Both the position numbers and the translations under genes were made by a program. The notes below the pieces were generated by a model, which saw nothing but the letters and a program-made list of their open reading frames with translations, made no database searches and was not told where the DNA came from. From NCBI RefSeq assembly GCF_002210295.1, contig NZ_MWQH01000001.1, positions 744,001-808,000 of the forward strand: a stretch of DNA of 64,000 nucleotides, given 5' to 3'. The DNA is from Fibrobacter sp. UWB5. GTDB taxonomy: Bacteria > Fibrobacterota > Fibrobacteria > Fibrobacterales > Fibrobacteraceae. Position 1 is the first letter of the stretch, and each line of letters opens with the position of its first letter. This document shows positions 1-10,800 of the stretch, piece after piece.

Positions 1-1
1 C

Positions 2-3000
2 ATGAACCTCCGCTTGCAGGATACCGTGCCTGCTCTCACGGAACTGGTGAACTTGATTCCGGGCATTAACACCACAGCCCAGTCCAGCTGGCGCTACGAA
101 GCGGAATTTGCCGCTAGCCGCCACAATGCGAACACGAGTGACGACCAGTCCGCCTTGGTCGAAGATTTCGAAGCGACGGCATCGGGACTTACGTATCCGC
201 TGTCTAGACTTTCTTGGTACCACGCATCGCCTCCGGGCGGTATCGAATCGAATGCTTCTACCTATATCAAGAGCCAGGACTACCGTCACCAAGGTGAATT
301 CATTTGGCACAGCAACAATACGGAGCTGTACAAGAACATTTATCCGGCGGTGGGCAATTCCGATGTCGATAACCAGCACTTGACTGTGCTCAAGATGACT
401 CTCAGGGCAAACGACAATCTGTCGGGTAATTCCTGGGGCGGTATCATGCGCCCGAACAGCAGCTATTACCAAGACTTGAGCGACATGAAATACATTGAAG
501 TCGTGGCGCGCGGTAATGTGGGCTCCATTTACCTTGACCTTGGTTTGATCAGCGAAGACCTTTCGATTAGCGGTGATGCGCCGAACGGATTCTACGACGG
601 CGAAAACGACTTGGGTACAACGACCGCCTTGCATGACAGAGGCTTAGATAACAAGACCGGTTCTGAAGAAGAACGTATTGAATGGATTTGCCAAGGCGAT
701 GAATGTAAGATTAAGCAGAGGCACAATACGACGAATACGGATGCCTCTACAACTGATATTTCCCGCGATAACTATGACGATGATTTGGACGATGAAAGCG
801 ATCCGCCGGTCAATATTAACGGTACCGAAAAGAACTCGGGCGAACGCACCTACGATACCGAAGATATCAACAAGAACGGTTCTTTGGACAGGGACATTAG
901 CTTTGTCCGTTACCGCATCGACTTGTCCGACACGACGGCTCAACTTGAAAAGCTGAAAAACGGCTGGCGCAAGTGGCGCATTTACCTGGACCAGTACGAT
1001 ACCATTGTTTCGCAGACGGGTAGCGATTACCGGACGATTCTTTCGGAAGCCCAGTACAGCAGGCTTTGGCTCGGCAAGTTGAATAATGGCGTTGCCGAAG
1101 CCAAGGTGCAGATTGTGCAACTTGCCGTGGTCGGTAATGCCTGGGAAGAACGCACGGTTGCCGACTTCTACAAGACGACCTCGTCGGAACATTCTCAGAT
1201 TGCCGAAGTGAACGGCCTTGAAATGAAGGTGACTGAAAATGTCGCCTCTAGGGACAATACCTATATCAGCGTTTCGACTATCAACAACCGCGAAGATTCG
1301 AACAAATATCACAAGTCGCCCAACACGCGCACCGAACGCGATTCCGATTCCAACGCTCCGCTCAAGGAAACGGCTCTCGTGCTGGATTACCATGACATGA
1401 GCCCGGGCCAGGAAGTGGGCGTGACCCGTATTTTCGAAACGGATGTGAAGGACCTTTCGAGCTACCGTTCCCTCAAGATGGAAATTCACTATGCCGATAG
1501 CTCGGGATCTGAAAATGTGCCGGTTCGCTTTGCTATCCAGTTCGGTGAAGGCTCGTTGGAAGGTTCGAACGATTACTACGAATGGAGTTTCCGCCCGGTC
1601 AACTATAATTGCAACAAGGGCAAGGAACGCGAACAGGATTGCCATGAACGCAACTGGCTCGACAACGCCTTTGCCATGGACTTGGTCGACTTTACGAACT
1701 TGAAGCGCGGCCGCCGTCCGCCTTACATGAATGCGGTCGAAAAAGATCTGGGTGGTGAACGCGAAGAAAAGTTGCGCTTGGTGGGTAACCCCTCGATTAC
1801 CAGCGTCGACTGGATGCGCTTTGTGATTATTGCCGATTCTAACGCCTCGGCAGAGGACATTAAGGGGACGTTCTGGATTGATGACCTGCGCCTTTCGGAT
1901 ATGGATACCGAATGGGGCTATGCCGCCCGTACGAGCGGCCAGGTCAACTTTGCCGACTTTATTTCGCTTTCTGGTGCTATCCGTTACCAGGACGGTAACT
2001 TTGCAACGCTATCGACTTCGAACGGTTCTCCCAAGCCGAAGGCTTCTGTAGCAGCCTCCCAGCTCGATGTGGCGGGTGACTTCACCATGAACTTGAACAA
2101 GTTCCTGAATGACAGTTCCGGCTTCCACATTCCGCTTTCCTTGGGCTACCATAGCACGACCAAGCGCCCCTACATGAAGCCGACGGACGACATGATTCTT
2201 GAACGCAGTAGCTTCGTGGACATGACGGGCGACATGTTCCAGAACAAGCTGGAAGTCGGCTCGAACAAGGAAGAGCAGAAACTGCGTGACGAAGCGGAAT
2301 CGAAGGGCTACCAGTCTTACGTTCGCGAAAAGTCGTTTGGCATTAGCTACCGCAAGGATTACCACGCTCACGATACCAAGCTCGGCGAAGTGATGTCGCA
2401 GATCTTCTTGGATCGTCCGGCAATCAGCTATTCTTACAACGAATCCGAAGGCAAGGCGACGACCTCGGCGGATTCCAGCTATTCTTACCACACTGTGCTT
2501 GAATATAAGCTGGGTACGTTCAGCATGTTCAAGTTCAGACCGCTCGAAGGTTTGTCCAAGTACGAATGGCTCAAGCCCTTGTCCAAGTCGGAATTTGAAC
2601 CGTGGCCGCAGACGTTCGATCTTACGGTGTTTGACTTGAGCTACATTCGTTACGTGAACCAGAGCCGCGATCCGGATTTTGTGGAACCGCAAGTCGACAA
2701 GATTGTGACTTACACGACGGAACTGAACCACAAGTTGAACATGCGCTGGAACATTTTCTCGTTCCTTACCACAAGCTATTCCTTGAACATCAAGCGTGAC
2801 ATGTACGGTGGCGGTGACCGCGAAGCATTCGTGAAGAAGAACTTCTTTACATCGCGCGACGGTGGCCTGTTTGCTAACGAATACATCTTTGATTACGACC
2901 ATACCGACAAGCGCGTGTATATTTCGGGCGATAGCGTGGTCGCTATTCCTTACGACACGATTCCGAAAGTTTCTGAAAGCGGCGATACGCTCGCTATCGA

Positions 3001-4633
3001 TATGCAGAACCCGGATTCCTACGAAATCCGCTACGATTCGACCACCTTCTACAAGGTCGATAGCGTTGGCAGCAAGACTTACGGTAAGTCTTACGGTATT
3101 CTGCGTAACGAACGTTCTCGTTCTCAGCAGTTCAAGATCGGCTTTAACCCGAGGCTGATTCCGTTCTTGCCGTTCAGCACGAACTTCAGTTCTGACTTTA
3201 ACCAGCAAAAGACGATTCCCGACGATTTTGACTTTATGGACGAAACGTCGATCGAGAAAAACTACTGGACGATTTCTCAGACGAACCGCTTTGAATTTGC
3301 TCCGTCTTTGAAGGTGCTTGAATTGGCCCGCGCTTTCGGTAAAGAAAACCCGGTGGCAACCGCCTTCGACAAGATCAAGTGGCGTGAAGTGCGCTTTAAC
3401 TGGACGGCAAGCACCAACACGGTGGGTGAAAACTTTACCTTGGCACAGTTGTACGAAGACCAGGGTGTGACTCCACTGCAGTATTACCTGTATGGACTCG
3501 GTCTCGGTAACGGTTATCGCAACCGCGGATTCTATAACATTGTCACGGGTGATATGGGTCTTGACCACCGCGACGATTTCCAGCGTTTCGCCCAGTACAG
3601 AAACCGCCATGTCGATACGTTGGTGTATCAGGGTAACTTTAGACATTCCGTGTCCCGCCAGTTCCAGATTGGTACCGGCGTGACGCTCCCGATTTGGGAT
3701 ATCGGCGTGACGGGCGATTTGCAATGGAAGGAAGACTTCTCGCAGGCCCGCGAATACCCGATGTATATTGACACTACGACGGTGTGGCCGAAGATCGGTA
3801 TCGGTATTACGGTTCCGAACTTTGCTCAGCGAGTTTCGTTCTTGAACAGTTTCCGCAGCGTGTCTACGTTCCACCGCTTCGATTACTCTTATACGACTAC
3901 GGTACACCCGTTCCAGAGTGCCGAAGATTCCTGGTCGCATAGCATTAACTTCAACCCGCTTATTCGTATTACGTTCTTGCTGCAGAACAACATGCGAATT
4001 GAAAACAGCGTGCGCATGAAGATCGAAGATACCGACAGACGCCCGAAGGAAGAAGTCATTGGCGTTACGAGCTGGCCGGATTCTACGGCGCATGGCCGCG
4101 ATACCAGCGATTACTTCTGGGATATTCCGTGGATTCACACGTCGCTGTATAACGACTTCATGTTCAATATTGGCGATGACTTTACGATTACTTATCCGCT
4201 CAAGCTCGATAAGGCTGTGAAGTTCTTCAAGTGGTTCTTCAAGTTCAAGAATTCCATTGACCTCAAGTTCACTGCCGGTTACGACTACAAGAAGACGATT
4301 CGTAAGGAATACGATCCGGTCGACGGTTACGACAAGTGGAACAAGGAAAGTGGCACGGACGGAGTGTTCAAGCAGTGGCACTTCGAAAACCCCTTGTACG
4401 ACGAATTGCCCGATAAAGTTTATAACCCGAAGCTAGAACTGACTGACAGAACCGTGCCGTCGCGTACACATGAATGGTTTATTCGCCCGAGTGCTGGCTA
4501 CCAGTTCAACAAGATAGCCTCGATGAGCAGCTACATTGAATACCGCCAGATTCATGAAAAGCTGGATGACGAAACGCCGCACTTGCGCCAGATTCTGCAG
4601 TTCGAAATTGCACTCATGCTCCGATTTGATTAG
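2..4633 (+). CDS. sprA: SprA-family T9SS outer-membrane translocon, C-terminal part (5' end outside window)
   Basis: About 1,543 residues are visible and the frame is open at the window edge, so the N-terminus lies upstream and the first ATG is probably internal. The segment near residue 50 (LVEDFEATASG) followed by an LSWYHASPPGG stretch matches the conserved VDDFEG...LSW region of SprA. The rest is rich in alternating aromatic and polar strands, as expected of a very large outer-membrane beta-barrel, and the protein ends in Phe-Asp. SprA (Sov) is known as the T9SS translocon that passes folded cargo through the outer membrane. Candidate clients are encoded downstream (GH5, GH11, GLUG and fibro-slime proteins with C-terminal sorting tails). 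mnmA begins one base after the stop, so the two are probably co-transcribed. The family call is firm; the role in this organism is inferred from the family. Confidence 0.85.
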   Translation: MNLRLQDTVPALTELVNLIPGINTTAQSSWRYEAEFAASRHNANTSDDQSALVEDFEATASGLTYPLSRLSWYHASPPGGIESNASTYIKSQDYRHQGEFIWHSNNTELYKNIYPAVGNSDVDNQHLTVLKMTLRANDNLSGNSWGGIMRPNSSYYQDLSDMKYIEVVARGNVGSIYLDLGLISEDLSISGDAPNGFYDGENDLGTTTALHDRGLDNKTGSEEERIEWICQGDECKIKQRHNTTNTDASTTDISRDNYDDDLDDESDPPVNINGTEKNSGERTYDTEDINKNGSLDRDISFVRYRIDLSDTTAQLEKLKNGWRKWRIYLDQYDTIVSQTGSDYRTILSEAQYSRLWLGKLNNGVAEAKVQIVQLAVVGNAWEERTVADFYKTTSSEHSQIAEVNGLEMKVTENVASRDNTYISVSTINNREDSNKYHKSPNTRTERDSDSNAPLKETALVLDYHDMSPGQEVGVTRIFETDVKDLSSYRSLKMEIHYADSSGSENVPVRFAIQFGEGSLEGSNDYYEWSFRPVNYNCNKGKEREQDCHERNWLDNAFAMDLVDFTNLKRGRRPPYMNAVEKDLGGEREEKLRLVGNPSITSVDWMRFVIIADSNASAEDIKGTFWIDDLRLSDMDTEWGYAARTSGQVNFADFISLSGAIRYQDGNFATLSTSNGSPKPKASVAASQLDVAGDFTMNLNKFLNDSSGFHIPLSLGYHSTTKRPYMKPTDDMILERSSFVDMTGDMFQNKLEVGSNKEEQKLRDEAESKGYQSYVREKSFGISYRKDYHAHDTKLGEVMSQIFLDRPAISYSYNESEGKATTSADSSYSYHTVLEYKLGTFSMFKFRPLEGLSKYEWLKPLSKSEFEPWPQTFDLTVFDLSYIRYVNQSRDPDFVEPQVDKIVTYTTELNHKLNMRWNIFSFLTTSYSLNIKRDMYGGGDREAFVKKNFFTSRDGGLFANEYIFDYDHTDKRVYISGDSVVAIPYDTIPKVSESGDTLAIDMQNPDSYEIRYDSTTFYKVDSVGSKTYGKSYGILRNERSRSQQFKIGFNPRLIPFLPFSTNFSSDFNQQKTIPDDFDFMDETSIEKNYWTISQTNRFEFAPSLKVLELARAFGKENPVATAFDKIKWREVRFNWTASTNTVGENFTLAQLYEDQGVTPLQYYLYGLGLGNGYRNRGFYNIVTGDMGLDHRDDFQRFAQYRNRHVDTLVYQGNFRHSVSRQFQIGTGVTLPIWDIGVTGDLQWKEDFSQAREYPMYIDTTTVWPKIGIGITVPNFAQRVSFLNSFRSVSTFHRFDYSYTTTVHPFQSAEDSWSHSINFNPLIRITFLLQNNMRIENSVRMKIEDTDRRPKEEVIGVTSWPDSTAHGRDTSDYFWDIPWIHTSLYNDFMFNIGDDFTITYPLKLDKAVKFFKWFFKFKNSIDLKFTAGYDYKKTIRKEYDPVDGYDKWNKESGTDGVFKQWHFENPLYDELPDKVYNPKLELTDRTVPSRTHEWFIRPSAGYQFNKIASMSSYIEYRQIHEKLDDETPHLRQILQFEIALMLRFD

Positions 4634-4634
4634 T

Positions 4635-5735
4635 ATGACTAAGAAACGTGTAGCGGTAGGCATGAGCGGGGGAGTGGATTCGTCGGTGGCGGCGCTCCTG
4701 CTCTTGGAGCAGGGTTACGACGTTTTCGGCGTAACGCTTCGCGTATTACCGCCTCTGGCGAATAATGGTGCGAATCCCTATGATCCTGAAAAAGACGAAA
4801 GCGTTTTGCGCGCCCGCGCGGTCGCGGAACGCTTGGGTATAGAGCATTATGTGGCCGTGTGTGACGACGCATTCACGGAGCGCGTGCTTAAACGCTGTCA
4901 CGGGGATTTTGCGGGGGCGCGTACCCCGAATCCTTGCTGCTATTGCAATCGCTATATCAAGTTCGGCTGGATGCTTGACTTTGCATTGGAGCACGGCGCA
5001 GACTTCCTTTCGACGGGACACTACGTGAACGTGAAGGAGGTCGGTGGCGTGCGCAGGCTTTTCAAGGGCCGCGATGCTGCGAAGGATCAGAGTTACTTCT
5101 TGTTCGGTGTGCCCGATTCCGCCATGGCGCGGGTGATGACTCCGCTGGGCGGCATGGAAAAGCCCGAGGTTCGCGCGATGGCGGCAAAGCATGGCTTTGA
5201 AAATGCGAGCGCCAGCGACAGCCAGGATATTTGCTTTGACATTTACGGCGACGACTATACCGCCTTCTTGCAGGAACGTTTTGGCGCGATGACACGCCCG
5301 GGTCGCTTTGTCGATGAAAGTGGCAAGGTGTGGAATACGCATGACGGCTTTCACAAGTACACGGTGGGGCAACGCAAGGGACTTGGCGTTGCGCTGGGTG
5401 TCCCTGCATTCGTGCAGAGCGTGAATCCGGAAACGGGCGATATTCTGGTGACCGCCGACAAGTCGGCCGTCTCGGCAAGCGAAGTCCGTATCGAAAACAG
5501 CGTGTGGCATGGCGTGAATCCGGCTACAGGCTCCACCTACGCCGCGGGCGATACGTTTGAATGCGAGGGCATGGTACGTTACCGCCAGCGTCCGACCCGT
5601 TGCATGGTCAAGATTCTAGAAGACGGCTGCGCACTAGCCAGTTTTGAACAATCCCAATTTGCAGTGACCCCTGGCCAGTGCGCCGTATTCTACGACGGCG
5701 ATATGGTGATTGGCGGCGGCTGGATTGTGCGTTAG
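4635..5735 (+). CDS. mnmA: tRNA-specific 2-thiouridylase MnmA
   Basis: This enzyme makes the 2-thio group of s2U34 in tRNAs for Lys, Glu and Gln, using ATP activation and a relayed persulfide. The 366-residue length is normal. The N-terminal PP-loop is clear (GMSGGVDSSVAALL from residue 9). The first catalytic Cys region reads TPNPCCYCNRYIKFG and the second reads DSQDICF. The TGHY and KDQSYFLF motifs of the family are also present. The start is the ATG one base after the sprA stop, because the conserved VAVGMSGG begins at once. An in-frame ATG 33 codons upstream lies inside sprA and adds unrelated residues. No strong terminator follows. Function is confident; coupling to sprA is probably only transcriptional. 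Confidence 0.96.
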   Translation: MTKKRVAVGMSGGVDSSVAALLLLEQGYDVFGVTLRVLPPLANNGANPYDPEKDESVLRARAVAERLGIEHYVAVCDDAFTERVLKRCHGDFAGARTPNPCCYCNRYIKFGWMLDFALEHGADFLSTGHYVNVKEVGGVRRLFKGRDAAKDQSYFLFGVPDSAMARVMTPLGGMEKPEVRAMAAKHGFENASASDSQDICFDIYGDDYTAFLQERFGAMTRPGRFVDESGKVWNTHDGFHKYTVGQRKGLGVALGVPAFVQSVNPETGDILVTADKSAVSASEVRIENSVWHGVNPATGSTYAAGDTFECEGMVRYRQRPTRCMVKILEDGCALASFEQSQFAVTPGQCAVFYDGDMVIGGGWIVR

Positions 5736-5829
5736 TTTTTTTGCAGGTGTGGACATTTTTTGTGATGAATGTCAACGCCTTGAAATAAAAAATAATCGTT
5801 TAAAGCCTTATTAGTGTATTTTTCAGATA

Positions 5830-5850
5830 ACCACTCCAAAGGAGAGTGGT
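5830..5850 (+). promoter_or_regulatory. Small hairpin in the leader of the GH5 gene
   Basis: ACCACTC and GAGTGGT form a 7-bp stem with a short purine-rich loop. It sits just upstream of the ribosome-binding site GAGGAG of the GH5 gene. It could stabilise the transcript or affect translation. I see no match to a known riboswitch. Confidence 0.3.
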
Positions 5851-5864
5851 GTTTGAGGAGTATT

Positions 5865-7742
5865 ATGAAAAAAACTGGTTTTAAGGCTTTAAGCGGAGCT
5901 TTATTGCTCGGCGGAGCTGTTTCTGCTTTCGCTGCCCCGGGACTCACCGTGAGCGGCACCGATCTCATGTACAACGGCAAGAAGATTTTCTTCTCGGGTA
6001 CGAATCTCGCCTGGAGCGACTACAACTCCGACGTGGGCGATTCCCCCCTGAACGAAAACGCTTGGCGCAAGGCTGTCGAAGGCACGCGCGCTGCGGGTGG
6101 TAACGCCATTCGCTGGTGGCTCTTCAACAACATGAGCCAAAGTCCCGAAATCGATCAGAGCACACATCTGGTTTCGGGTCTCAAGGCAAATACCATCGCC
6201 AACATGAAAAAGGCCTTGGACATTGCCGAAGAATACGGCGTGATGGTTTCCATGTGCCTTTTCAGCCACAACCTGATGGAACCGAATCAGTGGGGCCTAT
6301 ACGACGAAAAGCTGGACATTACCGCAAACACGCAGCTTTTTGAAGACGCGGGCACCAAAGCCTTTATCGACAATGCGCTTGTTCCGGTAGTAAAAGCAAT
6401 CGGTAACCATAATGCGCTCATGACCTGGGAAGTGTTCAACGAACCCGAAGGCATGACAAGCGTGGGCTGGACCACCAAGAAACTCGACAAGGCTGTGCTC
6501 CAGAAGTTCACGAACAAGATTGCGGCTGCCATCCACACGGTAAGTCCGGAATTGCTCGTGTCTACGGGTAGCGTGAATATCCAGTATCAGAGCTGGTGGA
6601 ACGATTCCGAACTCATTGCTGCCGGTGGCGAATCGAACGGTACGCTCGACTTTTTCCAGACGCATTACTATCCGTACTACCAGAACGATGCCGTGTCTCC
6701 GTTCGTGAATACGGCTGCCCAGATGGCGACGACGTACAAGTACGACAACAAGCCCATGATTATCGGCGAATTCCCGGCAAGCGGCTGGAAGGGCAATACC
6801 TATACCGCAAGCATGGCTGCAAAGACTCAGATTTCTACCGAGGAATGCTACCGCAAGGCCTTTGACGGTGGTTACGCTGGCGCACTTGCCTGGCAGTACA
6901 TTGGCGACAAGACCGAATCGAACTTTGGCGGTTACACTTACACCATTGATCCGGCTCTCGATGCCATGAAATCTCTCGCCGCCACTGAAGAAGCTTCTAT
7001 CAAGATCAAGGATGTCGCCATCAGTCAAGAAAGTGGCGATGGCAAGATGTCGGTCACTTACGGTGGCGACAACGCCCAGATCGAATACCAGAAAACCTGG
7101 GATTTGAGCAAGGCCAATACGTTCACGTTCGAGGCCACCAACAAGGGCGAAAGCGATGCCCAGTTGCACTTGATTTTCAAGCTGACGGACGCTTGGACCT
7201 GGACCCCGGTGAATGATGACGACGGCGCATGCGTCGTGCCTGCGGGCGAATCCGTGACTTGCTCTTACGACATTTCCAGCTACGCCGACCGTAACAAGAC
7301 CTTGAGCGTCGTTATCGCAAACTATGCCGCAGGCTACACCGGTACAATCCTTTACGACAACTTCAAAGCGGGCGACCAGGTTCTCTGGGACTTTAACGAA
7401 GACAAGTACGACGCCTTCAGCCGCGGTTTCGAGAACACCGAAGAGATGATTCCCGAAATCAAAATCGTGTTCGAGGATCCTTCGGGAATCTGTATGCGTC
7501 CGCACGTTGCAGGTGCCAAGGCTCTGCGTGTAAGTGGCGACATGCTCACTCTTTCGGTGAATCGTACACAAGGCGTGACGGCGGAACTCTTCGATGTCAC
7601 GGGCCACAAGGTTGTAACGCTTCACAAGGGTACACTTTCTGCAGGCACGCACCAGTTCAAGGTGAATGCGGCTGCGGGTACATACTTTGTGAAGGTCGCA
7701 GGCCAGGGAATCAACCTGACTCAGAAAGTGATGCTGAAATAA
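5865..7742 (+). CDS. Secreted GH5 endoglycanase (mannanase-like) with accessory beta-sandwich and T9SS tail
   Basis: The 625-residue protein begins with a signal peptide (MKKTGFKALSGALLLGGAVSAFA). The start follows GAGGAG. The catalytic domain spans roughly residues 22-375. The acid/base is Glu193 in EVFNEPEG and the nucleophile is Glu302 in IIGEFP; THYYP and a WQY near the barrel end also fit GH5. The sequence most resembles bacterial beta-mannanases, but substrate cannot be fixed by eye; cellulase is possible. Residues about 385-530 look like a carbohydrate-binding-type beta-sandwich. The last ~75 residues (ELFDVTGHKVV ... GTYFVKVAGQG, ending VMLK) match a T9SS type A sorting domain, so export through the SprA channel encoded nearby is likely. 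A hairpin precedes the ribosome-binding site and a terminator follows the gene. Confidence 0.9.
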   Translation: MKKTGFKALSGALLLGGAVSAFAAPGLTVSGTDLMYNGKKIFFSGTNLAWSDYNSDVGDSPLNENAWRKAVEGTRAAGGNAIRWWLFNNMSQSPEIDQSTHLVSGLKANTIANMKKALDIAEEYGVMVSMCLFSHNLMEPNQWGLYDEKLDITANTQLFEDAGTKAFIDNALVPVVKAIGNHNALMTWEVFNEPEGMTSVGWTTKKLDKAVLQKFTNKIAAAIHTVSPELLVSTGSVNIQYQSWWNDSELIAAGGESNGTLDFFQTHYYPYYQNDAVSPFVNTAAQMATTYKYDNKPMIIGEFPASGWKGNTYTASMAAKTQISTEECYRKAFDGGYAGALAWQYIGDKTESNFGGYTYTIDPALDAMKSLAATEEASIKIKDVAISQESGDGKMSVTYGGDNAQIEYQKTWDLSKANTFTFEATNKGESDAQLHLIFKLTDAWTWTPVNDDDGACVVPAGESVTCSYDISSYADRNKTLSVVIANYAAGYTGTILYDNFKAGDQVLWDFNEDKYDAFSRGFENTEEMIPEIKIVFEDPSGICMRPHVAGAKALRVSGDMLTLSVNRTQGVTAELFDVTGHKVVTLHKGTLSAGTHQFKVNAAAGTYFVKVAGQGINLTQKVMLK

Positions 7743-7770
7743 GAATTATAAACACGAAGTCGTTTACTTT

Positions 7771-7803
7771 AAGGCTTTATCCTTTGAGATAAGGCCTTTT
7801 TTA
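7771..7803 (+). terminator. Rho-independent terminator after the GH5 gene
   Basis: An 11-bp stem (AAGGCTTTATC with GATAAGGCCTT, one G-T pair) encloses a 6-nt loop and is followed by a T-run. It lies 28 bp after the GH5 stop and separates it from the GLUG gene. Confidence 0.85.
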
Positions 7804-7839
7804 ATTACATTTACCTTGTATAATATAAGGAGGATGAAT

Positions 7840-10800
7840 ATGCTTAAAAGGGCGTGTTTGTTTTTTATTGCACTTTCTTGTGCCGTTTTCGCAGCAGATT
7901 TGGGAACTGCCGAAAATCCGTTGACCATTGATAACGAAAATGACTTGGTTTTGCTGCGCAATGCGGTGAATGCCGGTAGCGGTACATTCAAGGGTGTCGA
8001 CGTTTCTGATGGTGCGACGGACCTGTATTTTAAACTTGTCCGCGATTTGGACTTGAGTACAGTTTGCGGAAAGAATGTCGGAAACTGGACTCCGATTGGC
8101 TCCATGGAACATCCGTTCAAGGGCAACTTTGACGGCGACGGCAAGACGATTGACTATCTGTATATCGATGAAGATTTGCCGGAACGCGGTGATACGGAAG
8201 TAGGCTATTATGGCTTGTTTGGCGTGATGGAAACTGAATATGAGTCAACGACAGAAGTTAAAAATCTGACCATCGGCGAAAATTCCCGCATTTATTCAGA
8301 AAGGGAAGGCCAAGTAGGGGCTGTTGTTGGGCATGCTGGTTTTAATGTGATTATCGCTAATTGTAAAAACAAGGGCCGTGTGCATGGCAGGATTGCTGCG
8401 GGTGGCATTGTCGGTTTTGCAGGGAATGCTGCTCTCTCCGACGGAGTGCGTATCAAGAATTGCGTGAATGAAGGCTATGTCGATGCTATGCTCAAGGCAG
8501 GTGGCATTGTGGGGGCCGTCAATGGATTCGGAGTGCATATCGATAGCTGTACAAATTTGGGTGGCGTCTATGCGTCCGATACTGCTGCAGGAATCGTTGC
8601 GGCTGATTACAGTTCAATAATGACTTCCGCCAAGTTGAATTACTTGATTAACAAGGGAAACGTGAGCTCGGGTAAAATTTCGGGTGGTATCATTGCTGTT
8701 ACAGCAGACGGCGGGGCCTCCATTACGAATAGTTTTAATTCTGGTCACGTGCAGGCATCGACTTCGGCCGCAGGCATTGTAGGTCATTGGAAATCGATGA
8801 TGAACCCGCAGACCATTTTAACATGCGTAAATTCGGGCAGCGTTTTTGCGGGGACTAATGCGGGAGGCATCGTTGGGTTTGTCGCAGAATCTTCTCCTAG
8901 TTATATGAAGATTTCCCAATCGCTTAACTTGGGTGTAATCAATGCTGGCGCCTATGCCGGTGGAATTGTCGGAAACAACAATAATGGCGCGTTTTATGCA
9001 GACCATAATATGAATGCCGGCGCAATCGGCTTTGGTTATGCGGGTGGAATCGCGGGCCGGGTGAAAACAGATGCTGCTGAAAATATCGCTGCGAACTTAA
9101 GCATAGCCGCCCCTGATACCTTTGCAATCTATGATAGCGTCATGTCGCATTTTGAAGAGGATTGCCTGTATCCAGTTGATGCGGCGCATGCCTATGTTAC
9201 GGACAGCTTGATTTCGGGAAAGACTGTAGCTGCTCTGGGCGATTCCCTTTGGGTGTATAAGGAAGGCTACTATCCGCAAATCAAGACCCTTGCCGAAAAC
9301 CCAATGAAAGAAATCCGCGACGCTCAGCAGGTGGCCTCTACTCCGGTGCGCTTGGGCCTTGGCGATGACATCGCACACATCTCGAAAAACATAAGCTATA
9401 CGACTAAGGATGCCGCAGGGAATGCAGTCGATGTCTATAGTGCCCGCGGGAACATCTCTTTCGTGAACGATTCTGTTGCAACGCCTTATTCCCTGGGAAC
9501 GGATACCCTTTATGTGCTTAATGAAAATGCAACGAAAAAAATCATCGTGAATGTTTCTGCGATAAATGATTTGGGAACGCTTGAAAACCCGCTCACGATT
9601 TCTTCAGTGGAAGAACTGTTGCAGTTCAGAAAGGCTCTTGCCGATACGACTAAATACAAGGGCGTTCTAATGGATGATGCGGGTGCGCGTCTCGCGTTCA
9701 AGATTACCAAAGATCTGGACTTGAGTTCTGTCTGTGGCCCCAGCAAAGGCAACTGGACTCCTATCAAGAATTTCTTGGGTAAACTCAATGGCGCAAATCA
9801 CAAGATTTCGAATCTCTATATTGATATCGAAGATTCCCTTTCTCAAGTGAATGGAGGTCTTTTCGAAACGATTATCGCTGCCGATACGGCCATTGTTGAA
9901 AATCTGGTGCTTGAAAATGTCCATATTCGGCTTGCGGGAGGTCGTTCTGCAGGTGCGATTGCCGGTTACATGGGCGGTAATGTGGGTATTATTCGCAACA
10001 ATGTATCGGATGGAACCATTTACAGCAACGGAAGGGCTGGTGGCCTTGTTGCCTCGATTGGGTTAAACGAGTTCATCTTGCAGAACAATTTGGTAGAGGG
10101 CTCTGTCGAAGTCGCTCGTTCGGACAGTACCAAGTCTCAAGAGATTGTCGGTGGAATAATCGGGTTTACGGGTGGCACAAAAGCATCTGTTACAGGTAAT
10201 GTGAACCGGGCTAATGTGAAGGGTACATATGTTGATGCAGTGAGCGGTATTCTGGGTGTTATGTCTGCCCAGTCCACTATTGAAAATAATATAAACGAGG
10301 GAAATCTAACGGGTGTCGTAGGGTCGTATCTTGGTGGCATCGCCGGTGAAATTACTTCGTCTGTCAGATTTGTAGATAACCATAATAAGGGCGATGTCAA
10401 GGTCAATAGTTACGCAGAGTATGTTTATATGGGTGGTACAGTTGGCTTCTTGGCTGAAGTCTATTCAAATGATGGTGTGGTAGAAAATAATTCCAATACC
10501 GGTAATATTGATGTTAGCTTGTATGAGTACTTGTATGACAAATATGTAGGAGGTGTTTTCGGCAGATATATACATACGAAAGCATCTGACCTTGTGAATA
10601 AAGGTGATGTCTCTGCACTGGTATTAGCTGCAAGTACAGTCAAAGTGGGCGGCGTCATCGGAAGCGCAGACTATACGGATTCCGTTTCGCTTGCATTGAT
10701 TGTGAATGAAGGCGCCGTCGAAGTGAATGTCGATACATCTGAGGTTGGCACCTATGTGGGTGGCGTTCTAGGTTATTCCAATTCCAAGTATGTAGAAATT

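Noticed and set aside
2009-4381. Long open frame on the minus strand inside sprA (and a second at 644-1645)
   Set aside because: It is a shadow of the strongly biased sprA coding sequence; its translation is rich in Arg, His and Val, has no domain or signal, and sprA is clearly real.
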